NCBI RefSeq assembly: GCF_010692745.1
Contig: NZ_JAAHTB010000002.1
Span: 186,001-250,000 of the forward strand
Reading direction: 5' to 3'
Source of the DNA: Methylobacterium sp. BTF04
Lineage (GTDB): Bacteria; Pseudomonadota; Alphaproteobacteria; Rhizobiales; Beijerinckiaceae
DNA: 64,000 nucleotides
The notes below the pieces were generated by a model. That model saw only the letters and a list, made by a program, of their open reading frames with translations. It had not been told where the DNA came from and searched no databases. Numbering within the stretch: position 1 is the stretch's first letter; each line of letters begins with the position of its first letter. Made by a program: the position numbers and the translations under genes. Below are positions 46,014-55,136 of this stretch, in pieces.

Positions 46014-47018
46014 ATGCCGAGCGAATCGGATGCTGACCGGATTGCCCGCCACCGGCCCCTGTCCTGCATGGTCTCGCCGCGCTTCTCCGGAGTCGCGAGC
46101 TTCATGCGGCTCCCCATCGTCGATCCCGCCGAAGCGGCGGGCCGGATCGACATCGGCCTGATCGGCATCCCTTTCGACGGGGCGACCACCAACCGGCCGG
46201 GCGCGCGGCTCGGCCCGCGCGGCGTGCGCGACGCCTCCACCGGCACGCGGGCGATCAACCCTGTGACGGGCATCGAGCCCTACGACCTCGCGGCCTGTGC
46301 CGATCTCGGCGACGTGCCGGTCAACCCCATCGACGTGGCGGCGACCTGCGCGCGGATCGAAGCGTTCTTTGCCCCGCTGGCGGCGGCCGGCATCGTCCCG
46401 CTCGCGGTGGGCGGCGACCATTTCGTGACCTATCCGGTGTTGCGGGCGCTCGGACACCACAGGCCTCTCGGTCTCGTCCACATCGATGCGCACAGCGACA
46501 CGGATGACGGACAATACGACGGCACCCGCCTCACCCACGGCACGCCGTTCCGCCGCGCGATCGAGGACGGGGTGCTCGATCCCACCCGGATGGTGCAGAT
46601 CGGCCTGCGGGGCAGCCAGGATTCCGCCGACGAGTTGGACTGGGCGCGTGCGCAAGGCGTGCGCATCATCGGCATGGAAGAAGCGATCGGGCGCGGCTTG
46701 CCTGAAGTGGCGGCGGAGGCCCGCACCCGAATCGGCGACGGCCCGGCCTATCTGAGCTTCGACATCGACGCGCTCGATCCCGCCTATGCGCCGGGCACCG
46801 GAACGCCTGAGATAGGCGGATTCACGAGCCGCGAGGCGCTCTATCTGGTCCGCGCCATGGCCGGACTCGACCTCGTCGGAGCCGACGTGGTGGAAGTGGC
46901 CCCACCCCTCGACCCGTCGGGCATCACCGCGTTGGCGGGCGCCACCCTGGCCTTCGAAATCCTATGCCTCCTGGCGGAGGCGGTCGCGAAGCGCCGGACG
47001 AACGCCACCGCCGTCTAA
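46014..47018 (+). CDS. speB: Agmatinase/ureohydrolase family protein
   Basis: 334 aa. Manganese enzyme of the arginase-agmatinase family, most like agmatinase (agmatine to putrescine and urea). The two-metal ligands are present: GGDHFVTYP, HIDAHSDTDD and SFDIDALDPAYAPGTGTPEIGG. IGLIGIPFDGATTNRPGARLGPRGVRDAS is the family N-terminal block. AAGGAG lies eight bases before the ATG at 46014; the long frame upstream runs antisense to rpsT and is rejected. Guanidino-acid hydrolases share these motifs, so the substrate is not certain. Stands alone. Confidence 0.88.
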   Translation: MPSESDADRIARHRPLSCMVSPRFSGVASFMRLPIVDPAEAAGRIDIGLIGIPFDGATTNRPGARLGPRGVRDASTGTRAINPVTGIEPYDLAACADLGDVPVNPIDVAATCARIEAFFAPLAAAGIVPLAVGGDHFVTYPVLRALGHHRPLGLVHIDAHSDTDDGQYDGTRLTHGTPFRRAIEDGVLDPTRMVQIGLRGSQDSADELDWARAQGVRIIGMEEAIGRGLPEVAAEARTRIGDGPAYLSFDIDALDPAYAPGTGTPEIGGFTSREALYLVRAMAGLDLVGADVVEVAPPLDPSGITALAGATLAFEILCLLAEAVAKRRTNATAV

Positions 47019-47201
47019 TCTCCAGTCTCAACGACGACCAGCCATCGAGATTTGACTCCCGCGGCTACGAGGGGACGGACGGCCGCCGTATCTACAATAT
47101 TGATAACCGATGAGACTTTGTATAGTCGACGCTCCATCTGACACACTCTTGTGATGTTGGCGCGTCACAGGTCCGACTAAGCTTAACAGTGGGGGCGGAC
47201 C

Positions 47202-49694
47202 TTGATTTACGACCATAGCCGGGCGGCACTCGCCGCCGGGGCTCTAACCGTATGCGTCACGCTCTCGGGAGGCGCGCAAGCTCAAGAGATTCGCACGCCG
47301 AATCTCGCCTTTGCCGATACGGCTTTGTTTGTGCCGTTCAACGGCGCCATCAATGTCAATCAGGGGCTCCAGGGCGCCGGCCGCGTCTCGGCGAGCGCTC
47401 GCGACTTCCTCGGCGATACGCTCGGCTCGTTCTCGTCGCTCGCCATCGACCTGAGCACCTGGCGTCGCAGTGGAGACGCCTATTCGGGCACGCTCTACAC
47501 GCTGCCGGATCGCGGCTATAACAATCCCGATGGCGGCATCTTCACGGATTATGCCGGGCGCCTGAACCGCTTCACCTTGAGCCTCACGCCAAACCCGGGC
47601 GCGGCCCTGCCGCAATCCACGGCTTCGCAAAGTCAGATCACACTGACGCAGGCCGGCGGCATCCTGCTCACCGACGCGCGCGGACAGCGCTTCAGCGGCT
47701 TCGATCCGGGCGCCGGTACCACGTCGCAGCTCGGCGCGACGCTCCCGTCGGCGGCCACGGGTGCCAGCGCCGGGCGTATCAGCCTCGACGCCGAGGGCCT
47801 CGTGCGCAAGCTCGACGGTTCGTTCTACATCAGCGACGAGTACGGCCCGAACGTCTATTACTTCAGCCGGACCGGACAGTTGCAGGGCGTACTCGGCATT
47901 CCCCAGGCACTCCAGCCAGTCACGAACGGCCAACTCAACTTCAACTCGATCAACCCACCCACCGATTCGGGCCGACGCAACAACCAAGGCCTGGAATCCG
48001 TGGCCCTGACTCCGGACGGGCGCGGTCTCGTGGCGATCCTGCAGAGCGCCACGGTCCAGGATTCGGGCGCCAACCAGCAGCAGCGTAACAACACACGCAT
48101 CCTCTACTACGACGTCTCCACCAACCCGACGCCGAGCGCACCGACGCGGGAATTCGTGCTGCAACTGCCGACCTACCAGCAGAACGGAAATGGCGGCGCG
48201 CCCAACCGCACCGCGGCGCAAAGCGAAATGCTCGCCCTCAACGACACACAGTTCCTGGTACTCGCCCGCGATTCCAACGGTCTCGGCACCGGCACCACGA
48301 CGCCCATCGTCTACAAGAGCGTCTTCCTCGTCGACACAGCCCAGGCCACCAACATCGCCGGCACCTCCTTCGACGGCACCACACCGATTGCGCCCGGCGG
48401 CACCCTGCGCGCCGGCATCGTACCGGTGCAGACGACCGAGATCGTCAACCTGCTCAACCCGGTCCAGCTCGGCCGTTTCGGCATGAACCTGAATACCAAC
48501 CCAGCGACGCAGACCACCCTGTCGGAAAAGTTCGAGGCCATGGCCCTCGTGCCGGTGCTGAGCGAGAGGGCGCCCAACGACTATTTCCTCCTGGTGGGCA
48601 ACGACAACGACTTCCTGACCCGCCAGGGCCTGATCAACGGCCAGCCCTACGATGCCGGAATCAACAACGACAGCATCCTGCTCGCCTACCGCCTGACCCT
48701 GCCGACCTATGTCGATCCCTACTCGCTGGCGGTGATGAAGGAGACCGCGCCGGTGGTGCTGCAGGGCCTCGGCGCCGGCACTCTCGGCTTTGCGGCCTCG
48801 GCCACCCGTGGCGTGCAGGACCACCTCTCGGCCCTGCGCCGCGGCACCGGCCTTGCCGGGCCCTGGAGCCAGGGCGGCGGCGCTTGGATCGGCGGCGACT
48901 TCGTCTTCGCCGATCAGCCGCGCAACGGCGGTCTCGCGGTCGACCGTACGGTGGCACAGGGCAGCGCCGGCATTGATCTCCCGCTCACTGGCCCGTGGCG
49001 GGCCGGCGTCGCCATCGGCGGCGGCGGCGGTTCGCTCAACCGCAGCGGCGGCTTCCGCCAGGACCAAACTGCGTTCACCGCTTCGGCCTATGCGGGCTAT
49101 TACAGCCCGAACTTCTATGCCCAGGGCATCGTCAGCGGTGCGCCGGTGGTGAACTTCGACAATATCCGACGCCCGGCCGCCTACGGCCTCACAGGTGCGG
49201 CCAAGACCTCCGGCAGCGCCGTCGCACTCGACGGCGAGCTCGGCGTTCCGTTCACCGTCGCCAACATCCGGCTGACCCCGTTCGTCGGGATCACCCACCT
49301 GTCGGGTCAAGTGAACGGGTTCACCGAGACCGGGGCGGCGGGCAACAACGTCGCCTATCGGGGGCTCGACGTCCGGCAGACCACCGCACGCTTCGGGGGT
49401 GAATTGGCCTTTCACGGCTGGGGCGACCTAATCCCGTCCATCCGCGTCGCTTACAACCTCGCGACCGGCCCTCAGGCCAGCAGGGCCGCCGTGCGTCTCG
49501 CCAGCGTCGAGAACGCGATGGCTGGGGCGTCGGTGGCGGTTCCGTTTCTGCGCAACGACTTCGTAACGGCCGGTGCCGGCCTCCAGGGCAGCCTGACCGA
49601 ACGCCTCGCCTGGCGGGTGGACTACCAGGCCGCCATCGGCACGCGGACCGGTACCGCCCACGGCCTCACGACGGGCTTGCGTTACCAGTGGTGA
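47202..49694 (+). CDS. Phytase-like/esterase-like protein fused to an autotransporter beta-barrel
   Basis: 830 aa. A signal peptide (ending near GGAQAQE) leads to a passenger of about 490 residues with the 'esterase-like activity of phytase' pattern: DRGYNNPDGGIFTDYAGRL, SLDAEGLVRKLDGSFYISDEYGPNVYYF, GLESVALTPDGRGLVAIL and KFEAMALVP. A linker (about 520-550) precedes a C-terminal beta-barrel of about 270 residues with alternating strands, ending LRYQW (aromatic last residue, as in autotransporters). It should be displayed on or released from the outer membrane. It starts at a TTG with GGGGGCGGA upstream. The substrate, phosphate ester or other, is unknown. Confidence 0.85.
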   Translation: MIYDHSRAALAAGALTVCVTLSGGAQAQEIRTPNLAFADTALFVPFNGAINVNQGLQGAGRVSASARDFLGDTLGSFSSLAIDLSTWRRSGDAYSGTLYTLPDRGYNNPDGGIFTDYAGRLNRFTLSLTPNPGAALPQSTASQSQITLTQAGGILLTDARGQRFSGFDPGAGTTSQLGATLPSAATGASAGRISLDAEGLVRKLDGSFYISDEYGPNVYYFSRTGQLQGVLGIPQALQPVTNGQLNFNSINPPTDSGRRNNQGLESVALTPDGRGLVAILQSATVQDSGANQQQRNNTRILYYDVSTNPTPSAPTREFVLQLPTYQQNGNGGAPNRTAAQSEMLALNDTQFLVLARDSNGLGTGTTTPIVYKSVFLVDTAQATNIAGTSFDGTTPIAPGGTLRAGIVPVQTTEIVNLLNPVQLGRFGMNLNTNPATQTTLSEKFEAMALVPVLSERAPNDYFLLVGNDNDFLTRQGLINGQPYDAGINNDSILLAYRLTLPTYVDPYSLAVMKETAPVVLQGLGAGTLGFAASATRGVQDHLSALRRGTGLAGPWSQGGGAWIGGDFVFADQPRNGGLAVDRTVAQGSAGIDLPLTGPWRAGVAIGGGGGSLNRSGGFRQDQTAFTASAYAGYYSPNFYAQGIVSGAPVVNFDNIRRPAAYGLTGAAKTSGSAVALDGELGVPFTVANIRLTPFVGITHLSGQVNGFTETGAAGNNVAYRGLDVRQTTARFGGELAFHGWGDLIPSIRVAYNLATGPQASRAAVRLASVENAMAGASVAVPFLRNDFVTAGAGLQGSLTERLAWRVDYQAAIGTRTGTAHGLTTGLRYQW

Positions 49695-49766
49695 TCCGAT
49701 CCATCGGTTGACGCGAGTGGCGCGGGCGTAAAGCCTGCGCCGCTCGATTCGCGAAAGGGCTGCCCC

Positions 49767-50426
49767 TTGAACTCCGAGATCACGTTCTACCATTCGCCCA
49801 ACACGCGCTCGTCCGGCGTACGCATCCTCCTCGAGGAACTCGGCGCGCCGCACCAGCTCCACGTGCTCAACATGAAGGCCGGCGAGAATCGCGCGCCGGC
49901 CTTTCTCGCGGTGAACCCGCTGGGGAAGGTGCCGGCACTGACCCACGGCGATGCGCTCGTCACCGAGCAGGCGGCGATCTACCTCTACCTCGCCGACCTG
50001 TTTCCCGAGAAAGGCCTCGCTCCGGCGATCAGCGACCCGCTCCGCGGACCCTACCTGCGCTGGATGGTCTATTACGGCTCGAGTTTCGAACCGGCGGTCA
50101 TCGACCGGGCGATGCAGCGCGAGCCGGGCCCGAAGGCGATGTCGGCCTATGGCGACTTCGATACGGTGCTGGCCACCCTCGTCGAAACGCTGTCCAAGGG
50201 TCCTTATCTACTCGGAGAGCGGTTCTCGGCGGCCGACGTCCTGTGGGGCACGGCTCTGGCCTGGACCACGAGCTTCAAGCTCGTGCCCGAAGAGCCGGTG
50301 ATCATGGCCTACATCGCGCGCGCACAGGCACGGCCCGCAATGCGAAAGATGATGGCGGAGGACGCCGCCATTGCCGCCGAGCATGAGGCCGCCATGGCTG
50401 CGGTGGCCGAAGCGAACCCCTCGTAA
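49767..50426 (+). CDS. Glutathione S-transferase family protein
   Basis: 219 aa, cytoplasmic. Thioredoxin-like N-terminal domain with ITFYHSPNTRSSGVRILLEELG (Ser/Thr active-site region), NPLGKVPALTHGDALVTEQAAIYLYLADLFP (cis-Pro and Glu/Gln-Ala glutathione contacts), then an all-helical C-terminal domain with FSAADVLWGTALAW. The start is a TTG at 49767 preceded by GAAAGGG. It is followed by a VOC-family gene about 120 bases later; both could act in detoxification. Confidence 0.92.
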   Translation: MNSEITFYHSPNTRSSGVRILLEELGAPHQLHVLNMKAGENRAPAFLAVNPLGKVPALTHGDALVTEQAAIYLYLADLFPEKGLAPAISDPLRGPYLRWMVYYGSSFEPAVIDRAMQREPGPKAMSAYGDFDTVLATLVETLSKGPYLLGERFSAADVLWGTALAWTTSFKLVPEEPVIMAYIARAQARPAMRKMMAEDAAIAAEHEAAMAAVAEANPS

Positions 50427-50547
50427 CTCTTCGGGCGCCGGACCGAATTCGCGTCCGGCGCTGCAGACTTTCGTTCTCCCACCGGCTCATGCGGAGTGCC
50501 GCCACAGACCAGTGGGCGCATACCTCGCGCCAACGAAAGAACGACTG

Positions 50548-50946
50548 ATGCGGATGATCTTCGTCAACCTGCCGGTGAAGGACTTGCCCGAGTCGCGGCG
50601 CTTCTTTCAGGCGCTGGGCTTTGCCTTCAACCCGCAATTCTCCAACGACGAAGCCGCCTGTATGATCGTGGCGGAGAACATCTTCGTGATGTTGCTCGTC
50701 GAGCGCCGCTTCAAGGATTTCATCATCGGCGAGATCTGTGACGCGACGAGGGCCACCGAGGTTCTCACCTGTCTCTCGGCGGAGTCCCGCCAGCAGGTCG
50801 ATGGCATGCTCGCGACGGCGCTTGCCTCCGGCGGCAAGCCCTGGCAGCCGATCATGGACCACGGCTTCATGTATGGTTGCAGCTTCCAGGACCTCGACGG
50901 CCATGTCTGGGAGGTGATGTACATGGCGCCGCCAACCGCAGCCTGA
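50548..50946 (+). CDS. VOC (glyoxalase/bleomycin-resistance) family protein
   Basis: 132 aa. One pair of beta-alpha-beta-beta-beta modules: MIFVNLPVKDLPESRRFFQALGF at the start and MYGCSFQDLDGHVWEVMYM at the end. The usual His/Glu metal ligands are only partly visible (DGHVWEVMY has the C-terminal Glu; an N-terminal His is not obvious), so it may be a metal-independent or binding member. The start at 50548 is chosen because the fold begins there; a longer in-frame extension overlaps the GST gene's end. Confidence 0.88.
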   Translation: MRMIFVNLPVKDLPESRRFFQALGFAFNPQFSNDEAACMIVAENIFVMLLVERRFKDFIIGEICDATRATEVLTCLSAESRQQVDGMLATALASGGKPWQPIMDHGFMYGCSFQDLDGHVWEVMYMAPPTAA

Positions 50947-50955
50947 ACTGGCGGA

Positions 50956-51156
50956 TCAGCCCGGCGGGATCGACGCCGGGGTGCCGGAATGGGAAACCAC
51001 GGCCGATGACGGGGCCTCGGCCGTGAAGGCCGCGAACAGGTGCAGGCCGATCACCGGCCCGAAGACCAGCGACATCATCACGAACATGATGAGGGCGACG
51101 CTGGTCTGGCGCGGACCGCGCGGCGCACGACGGGGCAGAACATTCGAAAGGGTCAT
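50956..51156 (-). CDS. Small single-pass membrane protein
   Basis: 66 aa. The ATG at 51156 has GAGGTGAG five to eight bases upstream. A basic N-terminus (RRAPRGPRQ) precedes one hydrophobic helix (SVALIMFVMMSLVFGPVIGLHL in part), then a short Ala/Ser/Pro tail. N-in topology is expected from the positive residues. Function unknown. Convergent with the VOC gene. Confidence 0.55.
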   Translation of the reverse strand: MTLSNVLPRRAPRGPRQTSVALIMFVMMSLVFGPVIGLHLFAAFTAEAPSSAVVSHSGTPASIPPG

Positions 51157-51426
51157 TTGGCTCACCTCGTTCGACCGGCCATTACGGCCGATCGCGGGCG
51201 AGCCGGATCATACGATCAGGCTGAGCGCACGCGGACGGCCGAAAGTGGCGCGGTCCATCGACTACTGTCGCTGGGCATAGAATTCGTCAGATCCTGTGGA
51301 GCCGCACGGCCGGCGCGAAGCATCGGCATGAAGCAGTGCCGGAATGATGCCGGCGGAGAGGTTAGTCAAGCCTTAACGCGTCGCCGGCCGCATGGGTCCA
51401 CGCGCCGATCATCGTGGTGCGGGCGG

Positions 51427-52683
51427 TCAGCGTGGCAGTAGAGCTGCGAAGCGCTCCACGAGGCGGCGGCCGACCTCGTCCTTGTCGAGGGTCGGCCAGG
51501 TCTCCACCGTGCCGTCACGGCCGATGAGATGCACGGTATTGGCGGTGCCGCCCATCACGCCGCTCTCCGCCGAGACATCGTTGGCCACCAGCAGATCGCA
51601 GCGCTTGCGAGCGATCTTCTGGCGGGCGTTCTCCAGCACCGCATCGGTCTCGGCCGCAAAACCGACCACGAGGGCAGGGCGCCCGGAGTCGAGCGCCGCG
51701 ATCGTGGCGAGGATGTCGGGATTCTCCACCAACCGTAAGGGAGCCGGCTCAGTGCCGTCCTTCTTGATCTTGGCGCCCTTCGCCTCGGCCGGGCGCCAGT
51801 CCCCCACTGCCGCTGTGAAGACCGCGATATCGGCCGGCAACGCCGCCTCGACGGCGGCCAGCATCTCACGGGCGGTCTCGACCCGGACCACGCGCACGCC
51901 GGAAGGGTCGGGGATCGCCACCGGCCCGGAGACGAGGGTGACCTCGGCCCCCGCCGCCGCCGCCGCCGCCGCGATGGCATGGCCCTGGCGGCCCGACGAG
52001 CGGTTGGCGAGGTAGCGCACCGGGTCGATCGGCTCGTGCGTCGGCCCCGACGTCACCAGGACGCGCCGCCCCGTCAGCGCACCGGCCTCGGTGCGGCCTG
52101 CCAGGAAACCGAATCCGCTCGCCGGTCGGCGCGCGGCCAGCATCGACTCCACGGCGTCGGCGATTTCGGTGGGCTCGGCGAGGCGGCCCGGGCCGAACTC
52201 GGCCTCGGCCATGGCGCCGTCATTGGGACCGACCACCTGGACCCCGTCGCCGAGCAGCGTCGCGAGGTTGCGGCGTGTGGCCGGGTGCTGCCACATCCGC
52301 ACGTTCATCGCCGGCGCGATCAGGATCGGAAGGGTGGTGGCGAGCAGGACGGTCGCCGCCAGATCCGATGCCTCGCCGCTGGCCATGCGCGCCATCAGGC
52401 TGGCGGTAGCCGGCGCCACCACGATGGCGTCGGCGTCCCGGGCGAGCTTGATGTGGCCGATATCGGCTTCTTCCGCCCGGTCAAACAGGTCGGTATGGGC
52501 GCGCTCGCCAGCCAGAGCCGCAGCGGCGAGGGGCGTCACGAATTCTTGCGCGCCCTTTGTCAACAGCGGGCGCACCAGCGCGCCACGCTCGCGCAATCGC
52601 CGGATCAGATCGAGCGCCTTGTAGGCCGCGATACCGCCGCCGATGACGAGGAGGATACGTCGATTGTGGAGGGGGAGGGTCAT
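51427..52683 (-). CDS. coaBC: Bifunctional phosphopantothenoylcysteine decarboxylase / phosphopantothenate-cysteine ligase
   Basis: 418 aa; two steps of coenzyme A synthesis. The N-terminal CoaC flavoprotein domain (ILLVIGGGIAAYKALDLIRRL, IVVAPATASLMARMASGEASDL, PAMNVRMWQHPATRRN) is followed by the CoaB ligase domain (VLVTSGPTHEPIDPVRYLANRSSGRQGHAIA, DIAVFTAAVGDWRP, ENPDILATI). The CoaC decarboxylase His is expected near the N-terminal domain's flavin pocket. The start at 52683 (MTLPLHNRRILL) fits the family; the longer open frame to 52806 does not. Part of the conserved coaBC-ubiB-ubiE-mutM neighbourhood. Confidence 0.96.
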   Translation of the reverse strand: MTLPLHNRRILLVIGGGIAAYKALDLIRRLRERGALVRPLLTKGAQEFVTPLAAAALAGERAHTDLFDRAEEADIGHIKLARDADAIVVAPATASLMARMASGEASDLAATVLLATTLPILIAPAMNVRMWQHPATRRNLATLLGDGVQVVGPNDGAMAEAEFGPGRLAEPTEIADAVESMLAARRPASGFGFLAGRTEAGALTGRRVLVTSGPTHEPIDPVRYLANRSSGRQGHAIAAAAAAAGAEVTLVSGPVAIPDPSGVRVVRVETAREMLAAVEAALPADIAVFTAAVGDWRPAEAKGAKIKKDGTEPAPLRLVENPDILATIAALDSGRPALVVGFAAETDAVLENARQKIARKRCDLLVANDVSAESGVMGGTANTVHLIGRDGTVETWPTLDKDEVGRRLVERFAALLPR

Positions 52684-52837
52684 GGGTGAACCAGTGCGCG
52701 CCGCGCGTGTGAACCTGTCGCCGCTCGATCGGATCGGAGCATTCCCACCCACCGCCAGGTCCTGAAGTGGTGCCCCTGGAGCCCTGCTTCGAGGCCTCCG
52801 ATGCACTACGGCGTCTCGGGGGGAGATTAGGATGAGG

Positions 52838-52854
52838 GATTATTCAACAAAGCC
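52838..52854. repeat. Possible solo terminal inverted repeat of an IS5/IS903-type element
   Basis: On the minus strand the bases read GGCTTTGTTGAATAATC, one base shorter than the 18-bp end of IS903. No transposase and no second copy are seen nearby. It may be the scar of an excised or eroded insertion, or chance. Confidence 0.35.
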
Positions 52855-52936
52855 GAAAGCGTCTAAGGCGTCAATCCCGAGGCGTGGGCGATGCATGAGG
52901 CAGATAGGACAACTATCTTTCCCGCCCGACGTCACA

Positions 52937-53215
52937 TCAGGCGACTGGCGGCCGGGCGGCGTGGCGGAACCGCAGCACGATGATCTCGCGCGCGTTTGCG
53001 CGATAATCCACCAGATATGGATAGGTGTTGAGGGGTATGCGTCGGATGCCAACCTTGCTGGTTGCCCGGCCAGCCTGCGGATAGGCCTGCAACAGGACGA
53101 TCACGGTGAGGATGCGCTGCTGCAATCCACGCGCGGCCTGGGGTGATTCCGCCGCGAGATAATCGAGAGCCGCTTCGATCTGGCGGGCAGCCGTGAGCGT
53201 ATAGCGGACCGTCAC
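52937..53215 (-). CDS. RelE/ParE-type toxin of a toxin-antitoxin pair
   Basis: 92 aa. Compact RelE/ParE fold: MTVRYTLTAARQIEAALDYLAAESP with the N-terminal helix pair, then AGRATSKVGIRRIPLNTYPYLVDYRANAREIIVLRFRHAARP, the usual ParE core ending in LRFRHAAR. ParE members poison gyrase, RelE members cleave mRNA; the ParE-like pattern is a better match. The ATG overlaps the antitoxin stop by four bases. This is the second gene of a self-contained operon. Confidence 0.85.
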   Translation of the reverse strand: MTVRYTLTAARQIEAALDYLAAESPQAARGLQQRILTVIVLLQAYPQAGRATSKVGIRRIPLNTYPYLVDYRANAREIIVLRFRHAARPPVA

Positions 53216-53439
53216 AGGTCATGCTTGCCCCAGATGGCGCGCATCTGCGCCTCCGAAGCGAACGCCCCACGTGCCACTTCATCCTCGGACGCTTCGAGGT
53301 CGGCCTGCTCGTCGGGGGTCAACTGGATTACCGGCTGGGCATTGCCGGTGTAGCTCAAGACCATACGCGCAATGTCGTCCTGCACGTCCGCAGGAAGGCT
53401 GCGAGCGATTGCCACGGCCTGTTCGAGAAGGTCTGTCAT
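53212..53439 (-). CDS. Antitoxin partner of the ParE-like toxin
   Basis: 75 aa, acidic. It starts MTDLLEQAVAIARSLPADVQDDIARMVL, a helical N-terminal segment probably used for dimerisation and DNA binding, followed by an acidic tail (TPDEQADLEASEDEVARGAF, IWGKHDL) that likely folds onto the toxin. It overlaps the toxin by four bases, giving the usual antitoxin-first order. Close relatives in alphaproteobacteria pair with ParE-like toxins; autoregulation is expected but no operator was identified. Confidence 0.8.
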   Translation of the reverse strand: MTDLLEQAVAIARSLPADVQDDIARMVLSYTGNAQPVIQLTPDEQADLEASEDEVARGAFASEAQMRAIWGKHDL

Positions 53440-53557
53440 CGACGTTCTTCCGCTCGTGATCCGCGCAATTCAAGAAAGACCCCTCTGCAGGCTCCTTCAC
53501 CGAACGCTACGCTCTCCGATTCCCCAGCGATGATCCGGCCTGAAACGAAAACCGTTC

Positions 53558-55120
53558 TCAAGCCGACCGGAAGGCCATCACCAGCGCACCGACGGCGATC
53601 GCCCACAACGCCGCCGTCGACCAGATCGCGCGGCGGCGCTCGAATCGGGCGCTTCCTTCCAATCGACTGGCATCGCCGGTGCCCGATTCGTCGAGGCGCA
53701 CCAGGATGCGGCGCAGACGCTGGGCGAGATCCGGAATGTCGGAGATCACGTCGGTGATCGTGAGGGCAGCCCGCCCCACGCCCTCGATTCGCCCGATCGG
53801 GCCGAGGTTGCGCGCGATCCAGCCCCGGACCACCGGCTCGGCGCCAGTCCACATGTCGAGCTGCGGATCGAGGGAGCGGGCGACGCCCTCCACCACCACC
53901 ATGGTCTTCTGCAGCATCACCAGCTCGGTGCGCGTGCGCATGTCGAACAGGGCTGTGATGTCGAACAGCAAGGTCAGCACCTTGGCCATCGAGATCTCGT
54001 CGGCCTTGCGCTGGTGGATCGGCTCGCCGATCGCCCGGATCGCCTGCGCGAAATCGTCCACCGAATGGTGGGCCGGCACGTAGCCGGCCTCGAAATGCAC
54101 CTGCGCCACCCGGCGGTAGTCGCGCAGGATGAAGCCCAACAGGATCTCGGCGAGGAAGCGGCGCTCCATCAGCCCGAGCCGGCCCATGATGCCGAAATCC
54201 ACCGCGACCAGAGTGCCGGTGGGATCGACGAACAGGTTTCCGGGATGCATGTCGGCATGGAAGAAACCGTCGCGGATGGCGTGGCGCAGGAAGGACTGGA
54301 TCACGGCCAGCCCCAACGCCTTCGGGTCGTGCCCGGCGGCCACGATCGCCGCGCGGTCGTTGAGGCGAATGCCATCGATCCACTCGCTCGACAGCACGTC
54401 GCGGGCGGTGAGTTCCCAATCGGGCTTGGGCACCCGGAAGTCGGCATCGTCCTTGGTGTTCTGGGCGAGTTCGGACATCGCCGCCGCTTCGAGCCGGAAA
54501 TCCATCTCCATCATTACCGAGCGGGCGAGAATTTCCACCACCTCGCGTGGGCGCAGGCGCTCGGCCTTGGGCGAGAGCGTGTGGACCACGCGGGCCATGA
54601 ACCGCATGACCTGAAGGTCGCGCTGGAAGCGCTCGCGCACGCCCGGCCGCATGATCTTGACGGCGAGCACCCGCTCGGTGCCATCGGCGTCGATGATATG
54701 CGCCTTGTGGACCTGGGCGATGGAGGCCGCTGCGATCGGCTCGCTGAACGAGACGAACAGCGTCTGCACCGACTTGCCGAACGCCGCCTCGACCACGCGG
54801 AGCGCCTGAGCTTGCGGGAAGGGCGGAACCCGGTCCTGCAGGGTCTCGAGGTCGCGCGCCGCGCTCATGCCGACGATGTCGGGGCGGGTTGCCAGGAACT
54901 GACCGAACTTGACGTAGGACGGCCCGAGCCGGGTCAGCGCCCGCTGCAGCGGCCCGGCGCCGGAGCCGAGACCCGGCCGCTCCAGCATCCGCCCGAGCTT
55001 GAGCGCAAAGCGCAGGTGCGTCGGCAGTTCGTAGGGATCGACGAAGGAAAGGCCGCCCTCACGGGCAAGCACGAAGCCGACGCGAGCGCCGCGAAGCAGA
55101 TGAACGATCGAGCCCAGCAT
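53558..55120 (-). CDS. ubiB: UbiB family atypical kinase/ATPase of ubiquinone synthesis
   Basis: 520 aa. Needed for coenzyme Q biosynthesis, membrane-associated through a C-terminal hydrophobic pair of segments. The ADCK signature is intact: PSYVKFGQFLATRPD (KxGQ), AAASIAQVHKA (Ala-rich loop), LAVKIMRPG (the Lys), MEMDFRLEAAAM (ExD), FFHADMHPGN and VDFGIMG. It follows ubiE on the same strand by 16 bases, so the two are cotranscribed. Length is standard. Confidence 0.95.
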   Translation of the reverse strand: MLGSIVHLLRGARVGFVLAREGGLSFVDPYELPTHLRFALKLGRMLERPGLGSGAGPLQRALTRLGPSYVKFGQFLATRPDIVGMSAARDLETLQDRVPPFPQAQALRVVEAAFGKSVQTLFVSFSEPIAAASIAQVHKAHIIDADGTERVLAVKIMRPGVRERFQRDLQVMRFMARVVHTLSPKAERLRPREVVEILARSVMMEMDFRLEAAAMSELAQNTKDDADFRVPKPDWELTARDVLSSEWIDGIRLNDRAAIVAAGHDPKALGLAVIQSFLRHAIRDGFFHADMHPGNLFVDPTGTLVAVDFGIMGRLGLMERRFLAEILLGFILRDYRRVAQVHFEAGYVPAHHSVDDFAQAIRAIGEPIHQRKADEISMAKVLTLLFDITALFDMRTRTELVMLQKTMVVVEGVARSLDPQLDMWTGAEPVVRGWIARNLGPIGRIEGVGRAALTITDVISDIPDLAQRLRRILVRLDESGTGDASRLEGSARFERRRAIWSTAALWAIAVGALVMAFRSA

Positions 55121-55136
55121 CAGGCGGTCCGAATCC

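Noticed and set aside
47244..49415. A 723-codon minus-strand open frame
   Set aside because: Antisense to the phytase-like autotransporter gene, which has a signal peptide and domain motifs. The minus-strand product shows no family features.
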